From assembly GCA_030064795.1 (NCBI GenBank), contig JASJEI010000269.1:1-27242 (forward strand): DNA of 27,242 nt, written 5' to 3'. Each line of letters begins with the position of its first letter. The stretch's first letter is position 1. The position numbers and the translations under genes were made by a program. Of this stretch, positions 8,864 through 17,980 are shown piece after piece. The DNA comes from Pleurocapsa sp. MO_226.B13. GTDB taxonomy: Bacteria > Cyanobacteriota > Cyanobacteriia > Cyanobacteriales > Xenococcaceae. The notes under the pieces were generated by a model. It was not told the DNA's origin. It was given only the letters and a program-made list of their open reading frames with translations, and did not search any database.

Positions 8864-11800
8864 ATGAATACTATCAACTTTAATCAAATCGGTTCTATTA
8901 ATGGTATTAATGGTGGAGCGAAAGTTATAGATAATCCAACTTCACTTCAGTTTGGCCCAGATGGAAGGCTTTATGTAGCCGAACAGAATGGTTCAATTAA
9001 TGCTTTTACAGTTACGCTTCAAGATGGTGAATATATTGCCACAGATCACGAACAGCTAGTACTACCAAATGGTAGTGAGGTTGTAAAATCAATTCAAAAT
9101 CATAATGACGACGGTTCTATTAACAATAATATTGACAACCGACAGGTCACTGGAATTGTTGTCACGGGAACAGCAACCAATCCCATACTTTACGTTTCCT
9201 CTAGCGATCCGCGTATTGCTGTCAATGGCGAAAAACAACTCGACACAAATTCAGGCGTTGTTACGCGGGTAACTTGGACTGGAACTGAGTGGGAAGCAGT
9301 AGATATTATCCGTGGACTACCGCGATCGGAAGAAAATCATTCAGTAAACGGCATGGTTCTCAGCCCAGATGGAACGAAGCTGTATCTAACAGTCGGTGGA
9401 AATACTAATAATGGTGCGCCTTCTAAGTTTTTTTCCTATACAGGAGAATATGCTTTATCTGGTACAGTTCTTGAAATTGACCTTGTCGATCTCGAAAGTC
9501 GTTCGATTTTGACAGATTCGGCGGGCGGTCAAAATGGTGCATCGCGTCAGTATATTTACGATTTGCCTACTCTTGATGACCCAACCGTTGTCAATGGTGG
9601 AAACCAAGAAGATAGCAATGGACTAGACATTGCTGGACCCTGGGGTGGTAACGATGGCTTCAATATGGCAGTCCTACCAGCTGATGCGCCTATGCGAATT
9701 TACGCAGACGGTTTTCGCAATCAGTACGATATCGTGTTGACAGAAAGCGGACAATTTTACACTGTTGATAATGGCTCAAATAATAATCTTGGCGGTAATC
9801 CACTAGATTCTAATGGTATTCCTACTGACCAAGCGGGTGCTGGAGAAGCTACAAATGCAATTAATGATGGAGGAACTGGCGACCCCGAACCTCTATTTTT
9901 GATTGAAGATGGCGGATATTATGGTCATCCAACTCCAGTTAGATCTAATCAAGATCTTTCCTGGACAGTTTATGATGACAATGGTAATCCCGACACATCT
10001 CTAACACAATTTTCTGTGGATAATCTTGCCGATTTAGTTCCCGATGGGGTTGATATCCAGAACGGTTTTGTGATCGATCCAAGTAAATTTACCGACGATC
10101 AGGCAAGACTGCTCGAAAGTGGAATTCGCGTCAAACGCAATGGCCCAGATAGTAACAGTCTTGTTAACTTGGGGTCATCCAGCAATGGTCTTGCTGAATA
10201 TACGGGGAACTCTTTTGATGGTGCTTTGAAAGGAGCGTTACTGGTGACTCAGTTTAACGGTAATGTGACCCTGCTTAACCTCAGTGAAGATGGAACCACC
10301 TTAGAGCCTTTGGTCGATCCTGGTGATGACGGTATTTTGGGTACATCGGATGACGAAACCATCGACACTGATGGAGTATTTCCACTAATCACGGGACAGT
10401 CACTACCACTTGATGTGACTGTCGGTCCGAATGGTACTATTTGGGTAGCCGAGTTTGGCCCTGACAACATTAATGTGTTTGCACCTTCAGACATCGAAGT
10501 ACCAGACGATCCAGATTTTGACAATGATGGCATACTTAACATCGAAGATCCATTTATTCGCGATGCTTCTAATGGTGGTTCGGTTCTTATTTTCCCAGGT
10601 CAGACATTTCTCTGGGATTTTGATGCCAACCAAGACAATAATCTGCCTGGCCCTGATGGTTATGGTGGTGGTCTAACTGGAGTAATGATTGATGGCTCCA
10701 CAGATTTCGAGCAATTTTTTCAAGAGCCTTCTACTTTACCCGATCAACTCGTTAAGCTTGACAACATTAAATTTGCTACTGCTGCTGGAGGTGGTACAAC
10801 CGTAATCGAATCTGTCTCCAATGGCGATCCACTTGTAACTAGTAATGATGGAGAGTATTTATTCCACACTGGTGTGACTATTACACCTACGGTGGATAAA
10901 TTCACAGTTAAGTGGAGTGTGTTTAATCCAGCCAACCTTTTGACAGGAGAGTCTCAGCAAATAGGAGGCTATATTGGTACTGGCGATCAGAGCAATTATC
11001 TTAAGATTGTCGCCATACAAGACCCTGCTGGTGAAATTCAGGTCTTACTTGAAGATAACGATGTAATTCAGTCTATGTCGTTTATCCAAGCCGATGGTCT
11101 ATTTGACGTACCAGATAATCAAAAGATCTTTTTTGAGTTGGAGATCGACCCAACAGCAGCAACTGCTACTCCCATAATTACTTACGAAACTGGCAATGGT
11201 AATACCACTACTGTCTCAGGCACAACCATTGATTTAAGCGATACAACTATTCTCGATGCAATTCTTGGCGACTATACTGTCCAGGGACAAACTACTGGTT
11301 TGGCGGTAGGTTTATTTGCTTCTAACACTGGTCAATCTGAAGCAGATACCTTCCAAGCAATTTTTGACGATCTAGAAATTACTGCAACTGGAGATTCCTC
11401 ATCTACTGTACTCTATCGAGTAAATGCAGGAGGTTCAGAGATAGCAGCACTCGATGGAGGTCCTGCTTGGTCGGCAGATACCTTTAGTAATAATAGTCCT
11501 TTCCTCTCCAACCCTGGTAGTAATAATACTGCTTCCTTCCCCGCCGTCGAACCTGGTGCAGGCGTACCAGTTTCGACTCCTGATAGTATCTTTGATACCG
11601 AGCGTTGGGATAATCCTTCTGCACCAGAAATGAGCTGGGCTTTTGATGTCCCCACCACTGGTCTCTATGAAGTGCGGTTGTATCTGGGTAATGGCTTTAA
11701 TGGTACTAACGACCCTGGAGAAAGAATATTTGATGTCGCTCTAGAAGGCAGCGTGCCAAATAATCTCGACAATGTGGACTCGATCGACCTGTTCGGTCAT

Positions 11801-14737
11801 CAAACTGGTGGAGTAATTAGCAATACTGTCAATGTCAGCGATGGCACTCTGAACATCGATTTTCTCCATAATGTAGAAAATCCTTTAATCAACGGCATTG
11901 AAATTTTGCAACTTGGCGACGAAATGACTGTAATGCCTACGGTCTCGATTATCAATAGTTCCTACACTTTAAGCGAAGCCGAGCCTCAAGTACAAATTTC
12001 ACTGTTGACTGATATAACAGTACCTAGCGACGAAGCGGTAGATGTTACTTTAGAGATCGTTCCCGCCACGGCAACTCCTCAGTTAGACTACGAATACCTG
12101 TCGCCAACTGCAACTTTCAACGAGCAGACAGGAGTTTATCTCGATACAGTTACTATTGCTGGTAGTTCATCGGATGTAACAGTCTTAATTGATATTTTGC
12201 AGGATACAATTGCCGAAAGTAATGAAGCTTTTACAGTTAAGATTGTTGGTGTTAGCTCCAACGCGCTGATTGGCACCGATACGGCTTCTATTACTATCCA
12301 AGATGACGACTCGACTGACACAACCGTACTCTATCGAGTCAATGCAGGGGGAGCGGAGATAGCAGCACTCGATGGAGGTCCTGTTTGGTCGGCAGATACC
12401 GTTAGTAATAATAGTCCTTTCCTTTCCAACCCTGGTAGTAATAATACTGCTTCTTTTCCCGCCGTCGAACCTGGTGCAGGTGTACCAGTTTCGACTCCTG
12501 ATAGCATCTTTGATACCGAGCGTTGGGATAATCCTTCTGCACCAGAAATGAGCTGGGCTTTTGATGTCCCCAACACTGGTCTCTATGAAGTACGATTGTA
12601 TATGGGTAATGGCTTTAATGGTACTAACGACCTTGGAGAAAGAATATTTGATGTCGCTCTAGAAGGCAGCGTGCCAAATAATCTCGACAATGTGGATTTG
12701 ATCGACCTGTTCGGTCATCAAACTGGTGGAGTAATTAGCAATACTGTCAATGTCAACGATGGCACTCTGAACATCGATTTTCTCCATGATGTCGAAAATC
12801 CTCTAATCAACGGCATTGAAATTTTGCAACTTGGCGACGAAATGACTATTGAAGATGGTGACTCGACCAATGGAGAGGCAGTCTTGAATATAACAGTCAA
12901 CAGCAATAATGTTCAGATATCTAATTTCGGCAATAATTCATTCCAAATCACCAATACAGGGGAAAAGCAAATTGCCCAAGTCGATATTGACGTTACTAAT
13001 GCTCTCTATCCAGACTCAGTATTCGATCCTTTTGGATTAGCAGGAGATACGGCATTCAAACAATTGACTATTAACCAAAATGGTAGCACTGGTGTCGTTT
13101 CACCCAGTAATGCATCTTATATTGGAACTGGCGGTACAGAAGGTTTTGAAGCCATTCAACTTGTCTTTGATGACAACATTGATGACGGATTTGAACCAGG
13201 AGAGACTGTAGGATTTTCTATCGATATGGATCCCAACTCAATTGCTGGAACTCAAAAAAGTCCACTTGATGCTGGATCGAATCCTAAATGGGATGTCGGA
13301 GGTGTCTCTGGTGCGGAGTTAATTGGCTCGACTTTCACAGTTACTTTTACTGATGGAACTACAGCAGAAGGTCAACTACAAGGTGTGGGCAATCAGGCTG
13401 GCTCTCAAGCGATCGCTTCTCAGTCTTCTCCCGATCTTGAGGTTTCCTTAACAGTAAATGGCTTGAATGCTGGCGGTGTAGGAACTTACTCTGATGATGC
13501 TCCCAGTGTAATTGTTAATGGTCCTGCTGGACAAACAGCACGAGTAGTATTGACAAAAGGCTTTATTCAGCCAGTAACTCCCTATGCACAGTTTCTCGAA
13601 GATCGGCTTGATGATTTAGCTACGTCCGACTTTCCTGCTAATAACGCTGTAGAGTTTCAGACTGTAGATATTTTGTTAACTGGTGAGAATCAAGATATCT
13701 CCGAACAGTTCAATCTATCTGGCGTTGCCAACTATAACTTTGAGGGAGAAGAGCAATTACCACTTGGCTTTGTGGCGAGCGTAATCGATCCAACGAACGA
13801 TGATTTACCTCTCGGACCAGTAACACAACCCATCTATCTGCAATATGATGAACAAGTTCCTGAAGAAAATCAGGTGTCAATTACATCTACTCAAAACGCT
13901 GTCGAAGCAAATGCAGACGGACTGTTTACTGTGAGTCTTAGTGAGGCAGCTAGCACTGACACAACGATCGGCTATAACGTCAGTGGCACAGCGACCCCAG
14001 GCGAAGACTATAACACTCTAACAGGTACAGTTACAATTCCAGCAGGTGACTTGACTGCTCCTATCAATGTCTCGGTGTTTGACGATTCGGAAGTAGAAGA
14101 CGTAGAAAATGTTATCGTCACTCTTGATGCTATTACTGCTGGAGATAGTAATATTTTGATGAGTGCAGCCGATACGGCTTCTATTACTATCCAAGATGAC
14201 GATTCTACTGATACAAGCGTACTCTATCGAGTCAATGCAGGGGGAGCGGAGATAGCAGCACTCGATGGAGGTCCTGCTTGGTCGGCAGATACCGTTAGTA
14301 ATAATAGTCCTTTCCTCTCCAACCCTGGTAGTAATAATACTGCTTCTTTTCCTGCTGTCGAACCTGGTTCAGGTGTACCAGTTTCGACTCCTGATAGCAT
14401 CTTTGATACCGAACGTTGGGATAATCCTTCTGCACCAGAAATGAGCTGGGCTTTTGATGTCCCCACCACTGGTCTCTATGAAGTGCGGTTGTATCTAGGT
14501 AATGGCTTTAATGGTACTAACGACCTTGGAGAAAGAATATTTGATGTCGCTCTAGAAGGCAGCGTGCCAAATAATCTCGACAATGTGGACTTGATCGACC
14601 TGTTCGGTCATCAAACTGGTGGAGTAATTAGCAATACTGTCAACGTCAATGATGGCACTCTGAACATCGATTTTCTCCATGATGTACAAAATCCTCTAAT
14701 CAACGGCATTGAAATTTTGCAACTTGATTATGAGTAG
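8864..14737 (+). CDS. Giant multidomain protein: sugar-dehydrogenase-like propeller, Calx-beta and three malectin domains
   Basis: 1957 residues. In order: a beta-propeller resembling soluble glucose/sorbosone dehydrogenases (about 1-545), with H159 placed 11 residues before a PDG exactly like the catalytic His of that family. Then an Asp-rich calcium-loop-like linker (about 545-565) and a LamG-like beta-sandwich (about 572-843). Then malectin 1 (849-1017), Calx-beta 1 (about 1021-1150), malectin 2 (1155-1323), an unassigned region (about 1330-1665), Calx-beta 2 (about 1670-1782) and malectin 3 (1786-1957). Malectin domains bind carbohydrate, and Calx-beta domains bind calcium in extracellular proteins. 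No signal peptide, RTX nonapeptides, membrane anchor or sorting signal is visible. Surface location is therefore inferred from the domains only, and type I-like export is a guess. AGGA precedes the ATG by five bases. The gene stands alone. Confidence 0.88.
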   Translation: MNTINFNQIGSINGINGGAKVIDNPTSLQFGPDGRLYVAEQNGSINAFTVTLQDGEYIATDHEQLVLPNGSEVVKSIQNHNDDGSINNNIDNRQVTGIVVTGTATNPILYVSSSDPRIAVNGEKQLDTNSGVVTRVTWTGTEWEAVDIIRGLPRSEENHSVNGMVLSPDGTKLYLTVGGNTNNGAPSKFFSYTGEYALSGTVLEIDLVDLESRSILTDSAGGQNGASRQYIYDLPTLDDPTVVNGGNQEDSNGLDIAGPWGGNDGFNMAVLPADAPMRIYADGFRNQYDIVLTESGQFYTVDNGSNNNLGGNPLDSNGIPTDQAGAGEATNAINDGGTGDPEPLFLIEDGGYYGHPTPVRSNQDLSWTVYDDNGNPDTSLTQFSVDNLADLVPDGVDIQNGFVIDPSKFTDDQARLLESGIRVKRNGPDSNSLVNLGSSSNGLAEYTGNSFDGALKGALLVTQFNGNVTLLNLSEDGTTLEPLVDPGDDGILGTSDDETIDTDGVFPLITGQSLPLDVTVGPNGTIWVAEFGPDNINVFAPSDIEVPDDPDFDNDGILNIEDPFIRDASNGGSVLIFPGQTFLWDFDANQDNNLPGPDGYGGGLTGVMIDGSTDFEQFFQEPSTLPDQLVKLDNIKFATAAGGGTTVIESVSNGDPLVTSNDGEYLFHTGVTITPTVDKFTVKWSVFNPANLLTGESQQIGGYIGTGDQSNYLKIVAIQDPAGEIQVLLEDNDVIQSMSFIQADGLFDVPDNQKIFFELEIDPTAATATPIITYETGNGNTTTVSGTTIDLSDTTILDAILGDYTVQGQTTGLAVGLFASNTGQSEADTFQAIFDDLEITATGDSSSTVLYRVNAGGSEIAALDGGPAWSADTFSNNSPFLSNPGSNNTASFPAVEPGAGVPVSTPDSIFDTERWDNPSAPEMSWAFDVPTTGLYEVRLYLGNGFNGTNDPGERIFDVALEGSVPNNLDNVDSIDLFGHQTGGVISNTVNVSDGTLNIDFLHNVENPLINGIEILQLGDEMTVMPTVSIINSSYTLSEAEPQVQISLLTDITVPSDEAVDVTLEIVPATATPQLDYEYLSPTATFNEQTGVYLDTVTIAGSSSDVTVLIDILQDTIAESNEAFTVKIVGVSSNALIGTDTASITIQDDDSTDTTVLYRVNAGGAEIAALDGGPVWSADTVSNNSPFLSNPGSNNTASFPAVEPGAGVPVSTPDSIFDTERWDNPSAPEMSWAFDVPNTGLYEVRLYMGNGFNGTNDLGERIFDVALEGSVPNNLDNVDLIDLFGHQTGGVISNTVNVNDGTLNIDFLHDVENPLINGIEILQLGDEMTIEDGDSTNGEAVLNITVNSNNVQISNFGNNSFQITNTGEKQIAQVDIDVTNALYPDSVFDPFGLAGDTAFKQLTINQNGSTGVVSPSNASYIGTGGTEGFEAIQLVFDDNIDDGFEPGETVGFSIDMDPNSIAGTQKSPLDAGSNPKWDVGGVSGAELIGSTFTVTFTDGTTAEGQLQGVGNQAGSQAIASQSSPDLEVSLTVNGLNAGGVGTYSDDAPSVIVNGPAGQTARVVLTKGFIQPVTPYAQFLEDRLDDLATSDFPANNAVEFQTVDILLTGENQDISEQFNLSGVANYNFEGEEQLPLGFVASVIDPTNDDLPLGPVTQPIYLQYDEQVPEENQVSITSTQNAVEANADGLFTVSLSEAASTDTTIGYNVSGTATPGEDYNTLTGTVTIPAGDLTAPINVSVFDDSEVEDVENVIVTLDAITAGDSNILMSAADTASITIQDDDSTDTSVLYRVNAGGAEIAALDGGPAWSADTVSNNSPFLSNPGSNNTASFPAVEPGSGVPVSTPDSIFDTERWDNPSAPEMSWAFDVPTTGLYEVRLYLGNGFNGTNDLGERIFDVALEGSVPNNLDNVDLIDLFGHQTGGVISNTVNVNDGTLNIDFLHDVQNPLINGIEILQLDYE
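11405..11914 (+). repeat. 510-bp malectin-domain repeat, copy 1
   Basis: Encodes the first of three nearly identical malectin domains, from TVLYRVNAGG to EILQL. The three copies have the same length with no gaps. I count eight amino-acid differences between this copy and copy 3 over about 170 residues. Confidence 0.93.
12323..12832 (+). repeat. 510-bp malectin-domain repeat, copy 2
   Basis: Starts 918 bp after copy 1. I count five amino-acid differences from copy 3. The similarity extends upstream into the last strand of the preceding Calx-beta domain (DTASITIQDDDSTDT), so the duplicated unit includes that junction. Confidence 0.93.
14216..14725 (+). repeat. 510-bp malectin-domain repeat, copy 3
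   Basis: Starts 1893 bp after copy 2 and runs to within three codons of the stop. It is also preceded by the DTASITIQDDDSTDT end of a Calx-beta domain, shared at DNA level with the copy 2 junction. Confidence 0.93.
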
Positions 14738-14836
14738 TATTTGATTGAAAAGCTCTCTTATTAGGGTTAAAAGCAACTAAAAAAATTCCTTTTTGCATCT
14801 TCAATCAATTTCGATTCCGAACTTCGGACAAATAGC

Positions 14837-14866
14837 AAAAAATTCGCGATTAATCGCGAATTTTTT
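14837..14866 (+). terminator. Intrinsic terminator of the giant gene
   Basis: A 30-base perfect palindrome, with an A6 run, the stem core TTCGCGATTAATCGCGAA and a T6 run, lies 100 bases after the stop codon. The A and T runs make it usable in either direction, but only the upstream gene points into it. Confidence 0.82.
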
Positions 14867-15150
14867 CTTGTATAAATAAATAGAAAAAGATTATCACCGC
14901 GATCGAAGTCTATATACTCAAATCTTGTACCAAATACTACTTTAGAAAAATAATTTTAGAAAAATAATAATGACTAATGACTAACTCCATAGCAAAGCTT
15001 CACTCTTACGAGAAGCTACTTTTTGAGTCTATACTAGGAGTGAGTACTTAAAAAATACATAGAATACGATAAAACTTATAAATTTAACATTCTAAACCTT
15101 AGAGTTTAGAAAAATATGTATAATTGATTACTTCGGTCTTAATAAAAGAG

Positions 15151-15189
15151 AGAGTGATTTCTAGCAATATTATTGCTAGAAATCACTCT
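15151..15189. repeat. Perfect 18-bp hairpin in noncoding DNA
   Basis: Two 18-base arms (AGAGTGATTTCTAGCAAT and its exact complement) flank a 3-base loop. There is no T-run after it on either strand, so it is not a standard terminator. It lies about 370 bases upstream of the nitrate transporter start. It may be a small mobile or dispersed palindrome or part of a transcribed leader. Confidence 0.75.
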
Positions 15190-15555
15190 AAATTCAGCTT
15201 TGGCAACAATGAATTTTTCAAAAAACTACTACTTTTGCAATCAATTGCTGACATTAAAATTCAAGATATTTTAAGATAATTTAAAATTATCAACTAAAGT
15301 TATTTTAGATACAAACAGACTAAGCAAATTAAAACTAAGTTTAAAAAATAGTTGATGTTTGTCTGCAACTAATAAATTTTGTAGATTTAGTATTCTAGCT
15401 CAATTTTGATAAATAACTGCCATCATTTAGCTTTTGCAGGGATTTATTTCTACGTAAATTGATTCGATAAACATATAGTTAGATTTACCTATTTGGTATC
15501 AAACTACAAGCAGGTTAAAGACCCAACAATTCAACTATCAAAAAATTAGTTACTT

Positions 15556-16860
15556 GTGGTTATGTCTGGAATTTGGTCTTTCAGCGGTCGTTATCGCATT
15601 TTGCATCTTACTTGGTTTGCTTTTTTTCTTACCTTTGTAGTTTGGTTCAATTTCGCGCCATTAGTTACCGCAGTAAAAAACGATCTGAGTTTAACCGAAA
15701 CGCAAGTTAGAGCGATTTTACTTTGTAATGTTGCTTTTACCGTCCCCGCTCGAATTATTATCGGTATGTTGCTCGATAAGTTAGGTCCGCGTATTACTTA
15801 TTCGGCAATGTTGATTTATGCAGCGATTCCCTGCTTTATTTTTGCTTTGGCTGACGACTTCAATCAGTTAGTTATTGCTCGCTTGGCTTTGAGCGTTGTT
15901 GGTTGCGGTTTTGTGATTGGTATTCGCATGGTAGCGGAATGGTTTCCTCCTAGTGAAATTGGTCTGGCAGAAGGAGTCTATGGCGGTTGGGGCAACTTTG
16001 GTTCGGCAGCAGCAGCATTTTCCTTGCCGACGATCGCAACAGTATTGGGATTTATCGGTGCTAGTGCGATTAACTGGCGTTTGGCGATCGCCCTGACAGG
16101 AATTATTGCTTTACTCTATGGCATATTTTATTATTTCAACGTTTCCGATACGCCTCCAGGCAAAGAATACGAACGTCCCGCAAGGGCTACAGGAATTGAA
16201 GTTACCAGCAAAAGAGATTTCTGGTTTTTGATGATTATGAATATCCCCTTGGTTGGTATTTTGGGAGTCTTAGCTTGGCGTTTATTGGGAGTTGAATTTC
16301 TCAGTCAAACCCAGTTTGTAATTATTTGTTTGCTTTTAGTCGGTTTATATCTGTTTCAAGCCTACGGTTGCTGGAGTGCCAATCAGGACTTGTTGCGGGG
16401 ACAAAAACACTATCCTGCCTCAGATCGCTACCAGTTTAAGCAGGTTGCCCTCTTAGAATTGGCTTACTTTACTTGTTTTGGTTCGGAACTAGCAGTTGTC
16501 TCGATGCTACCGACGTTTTTTGAACGCAGCTTTAGCCTGTCTGAAGCTGCTGCTGGTGCGATCGCCTCTAGCTATGCCTTTATGAATTTAGTCGCTCGTC
16601 CTGGGGGTGGTTTTATTTCCGATAAAATTGGCAGTCGGAAATGGACTTTAGTCACCCTCATAGGCGGTTTGGGTATTGCTTATATGATTATGAGTCGGAT
16701 TGGCAGTGGCTGGTTACTCGCCATAGCAGTTGTACTCGCTATGCTGGCAGGTCTATTTGTAATGGCAGCCGAAGGAGCAACCTATGCGATCGTACCGTTA
16801 ATTAAACTCCCTGTTACCCCGTCACCCCGTCACTCTAGTACTCTGTCAATAATTAATTGA
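15556..16860 (+). CDS. nrtP: Nitrate/nitrite MFS transporter (NrtP/NarK type), 3'-truncated
   Basis: 434 residues of an inner-membrane major facilitator of the nitrate/nitrite porter family. Signs: FNFAPL in helix 1, the MFS loop DKLGPR near 74-79, R124 in the position of a nitrate-binding arginine, and the nitrate signature [12 protein letters not shown] at 144-155. A second MFS loop DKIGSRK lies in the C-terminal half. Homology runs to [13 protein letters not shown] (residue 417, base 16806). The next 17 residues are encoded by a dispersed mini-repeat, and helices 11-12 with the second nitrate signature are missing. The family normally has 12 helices, so the gene is probably inactive or altered. 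The start may be GTG 15556 or ATG 15562. Neither has a clear ribosome binding site. Confidence 0.85.
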   Translation: MVMSGIWSFSGRYRILHLTWFAFFLTFVVWFNFAPLVTAVKNDLSLTETQVRAILLCNVAFTVPARIIIGMLLDKLGPRITYSAMLIYAAIPCFIFALADDFNQLVIARLALSVVGCGFVIGIRMVAEWFPPSEIGLAEGVYGGWGNFGSAAAAFSLPTIATVLGFIGASAINWRLAIALTGIIALLYGIFYYFNVSDTPPGKEYERPARATGIEVTSKRDFWFLMIMNIPLVGILGVLAWRLLGVEFLSQTQFVIICLLLVGLYLFQAYGCWSANQDLLRGQKHYPASDRYQFKQVALLELAYFTCFGSELAVVSMLPTFFERSFSLSEAAAGAIASSYAFMNLVARPGGGFISDKIGSRKWTLVTLIGGLGIAYMIMSRIGSGWLLAIAVVLAMLAGLFVMAAEGATYAIVPLIKLPVTPSPRHSSTLSIIN

Positions 16861-16930
16861 TGGGTTGGGGGAAGCAGGGGAAGCAGGACAAAGGCTTTAG
16901 CCGCATGTAGCAGGGGAAGCAGGGGAAGAT
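16807..16930. repeat. Dispersed mini-repeat cluster at the nrtP break
   Basis: GTTACCCCGTCACCCCGTCAC (split here as GTTACCCCGTC + ACCCCGTCAC, 16813-16833) is followed by two blocks of GCAGGGGAA units (16871-16887 and 16910-16928). Between the two blocks lies GGCTTTAGCCGCATGTAGC. Short tandem GC-rich motifs of this type are common in cyanobacterial spacers. The cluster starts exactly where the transporter loses its family sequence. Confidence 0.75.
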
Positions 16931-17026
16931 ACTTATTAATATTTATCCCTCAAATCAATGTTGACAGACCACTAGCTGTATTAACTCAAATAACTAAAAA
17001 ATAATAACGACCTAACAGGGTTTGAT

Positions 17027-17206
17027 ATGACATTTATCAATTTTGCGATCGCAATTGTAGCACTAGTAATTTCCACTTGTTTTTTCTGTTTAATCATGAC
17101 TACAGACTTGGGTTGGGGCCCGATAGCTTACGTTGCTTGTTTCCTAGGCGGGATAGTTTTAATGGGCTGGGCGAGTGCTGCCTGCCTCGATCTGTTCAAA
17201 GAATAA
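17027..17206 (+). CDS. Small membrane protein, 59 residues, unknown function
   Basis: An ATG-started frame ending in TAA encodes two hydrophobic segments (about 5-24 and 33-53), separated by a short polar turn DLGWGPI. The C-terminus ends in DLFKE. It contains a HIP1 octamer in frame (FAIAI). It lies 166 bp after the truncated nitrate transporter and 28 bp before the carbonic anhydrase gene on the same strand, so co-transcription with the latter is likely. It does not match the missing last two helices of the transporter as far as I can judge. I do not recognise the family. Coding status rests on the membrane-protein pattern and on spacing, not on homology. Confidence 0.6.
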   Translation: MTFINFAIAIVALVISTCFFCLIMTTDLGWGPIAYVACFLGGIVLMGWASAACLDLFKE

Positions 17207-17234
17207 TTCGTTGAGATAGGCAAAGATAATAATT

Positions 17235-17885
17235 ATGATTCACCACACCATAGAAGAACTACTGAAAAATAACCGAGCTTGGGTGGCTGAAAAACTGGCT
17301 TCGCAACCAGAGTATTTTAGTGAATTGAGTAGGGGACAAAAACCACCTTATTTATACGTTGGTTGTTCTGATAGTCGGATGCCTTTAACCAGGTATACCA
17401 AAACCGAACCTGGAGAAATTTTCGTTCACCGCAATATTGCCAATCAGGTATCCCTAACTGATATCAACTTTTTATCTATTTTAGATTATGCGATCGCCAA
17501 TTTAAGAGTAGAGCATATTATCGTCTGCGGACATTATGGCTGTGGAGGTATTCAAGCAGCTTTAGAAGGAAACACAACTGGACTAGTTGATAACTGGGTT
17601 AATCCCATCCGAGAACTATATCTGCAAAACCAAACAGAAATAGACTGTCTGACTACCAGAGAAGAAAGGATTAACCGTTTGGCGGAACTAAATGTCATCG
17701 CTCAAGTAAAAAACCTCTACCAAACATCAATCTTGCGTAAGTGTATGCGAGAAGACAATGCACCCCAAATTCACGGTTGGGTACTCAATCTCAAAACTGG
17801 TTTGATTAAGGATATGCAGATCAAAACTTCAGAATGGGAATTACATAGATCTAAATGTGAACTGCCTTTAAAGCAATTTAGATAG
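17235..17885 (+). CDS. can: Beta-class carbonic anhydrase
   Basis: A 216-residue zinc enzyme that interconverts CO2 and bicarbonate, predicted cytoplasmic since it lacks a signal peptide. The zinc ligands are C44, H100 and C103 (CSDSRM and GHYGCGG). The D46-R48 pair is present. The order and spacing of conserved blocks (EPGEIFVHRNIANQV, ELNVIAQVKNL, IHGWVLNLKTGLIKD) closely follow E. coli Can. It lacks the C-terminal extension of the carboxysomal CcaA type. E. coli Can has a Trp at its bicarbonate site just before the first zinc Cys, and here the residue is Tyr (Y41 or nearby). The neighbours are a 59-residue membrane protein 28 bp upstream and a ClC channel gene 95 bp downstream, suggesting a link to bicarbonate, pH or anion balance. 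Confidence 0.93.
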   Translation: MIHHTIEELLKNNRAWVAEKLASQPEYFSELSRGQKPPYLYVGCSDSRMPLTRYTKTEPGEIFVHRNIANQVSLTDINFLSILDYAIANLRVEHIIVCGHYGCGGIQAALEGNTTGLVDNWVNPIRELYLQNQTEIDCLTTREERINRLAELNVIAQVKNLYQTSILRKCMREDNAPQIHGWVLNLKTGLIKDMQIKTSEWELHRSKCELPLKQFR

Positions 17886-17980
17886 ATAAAAGGCTTTGCC
17901 CTAGCTGTTAGCTTTCCCCCCAAGTCCCCAAAAATCTAATCTTTGTTTTACAAACAGTCTCTAATTTAGTAGGTGAATAT

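Larger units (their letters stand above)
14738..15555. other. Noncoding spacer between the giant gene and the nitrate transporter gene
   Basis: No gene is visible in these 818 bases. They hold a strong terminator (14837-14866), a tandem pair of TTTAGAAAAATAA (14941-14967), and a short mini-repeat with imperfect hairpin potential around 14995-15030. There is also a perfect 18-bp hairpin (15151-15189). The rest is AT-rich. I looked for an NtcA box (GTA-N8-TAC) ahead of the transporter and did not find one. Confidence 0.65.

Noticed and set aside
11404..14725. Three regularly repeated blocks suggesting a repeat array or CRISPR-like structure
   Set aside because: The blocks are 510 bp, in frame, and encode malectin domains. 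There are no short repeats with spacers.
8864..14737. RTX calcium repeats marking type I secretion
   Set aside because: I looked for GGxGxDxUx nonapeptides and found none. Asp-rich loops here belong to the linker and to the ends of Calx-beta domains.
15300..15555. NtcA box upstream of the nitrate transporter
   Set aside because: No GTA-N8-TAC with correct spacing is present. Near matches have wrong spacing or mismatched half-sites.
16861..17206. Downstream continuation of the broken nitrate transporter
   Set aside because: The region holds repeats and a separate ATG-started 59-residue protein without the second nitrate signature or the last two helices.
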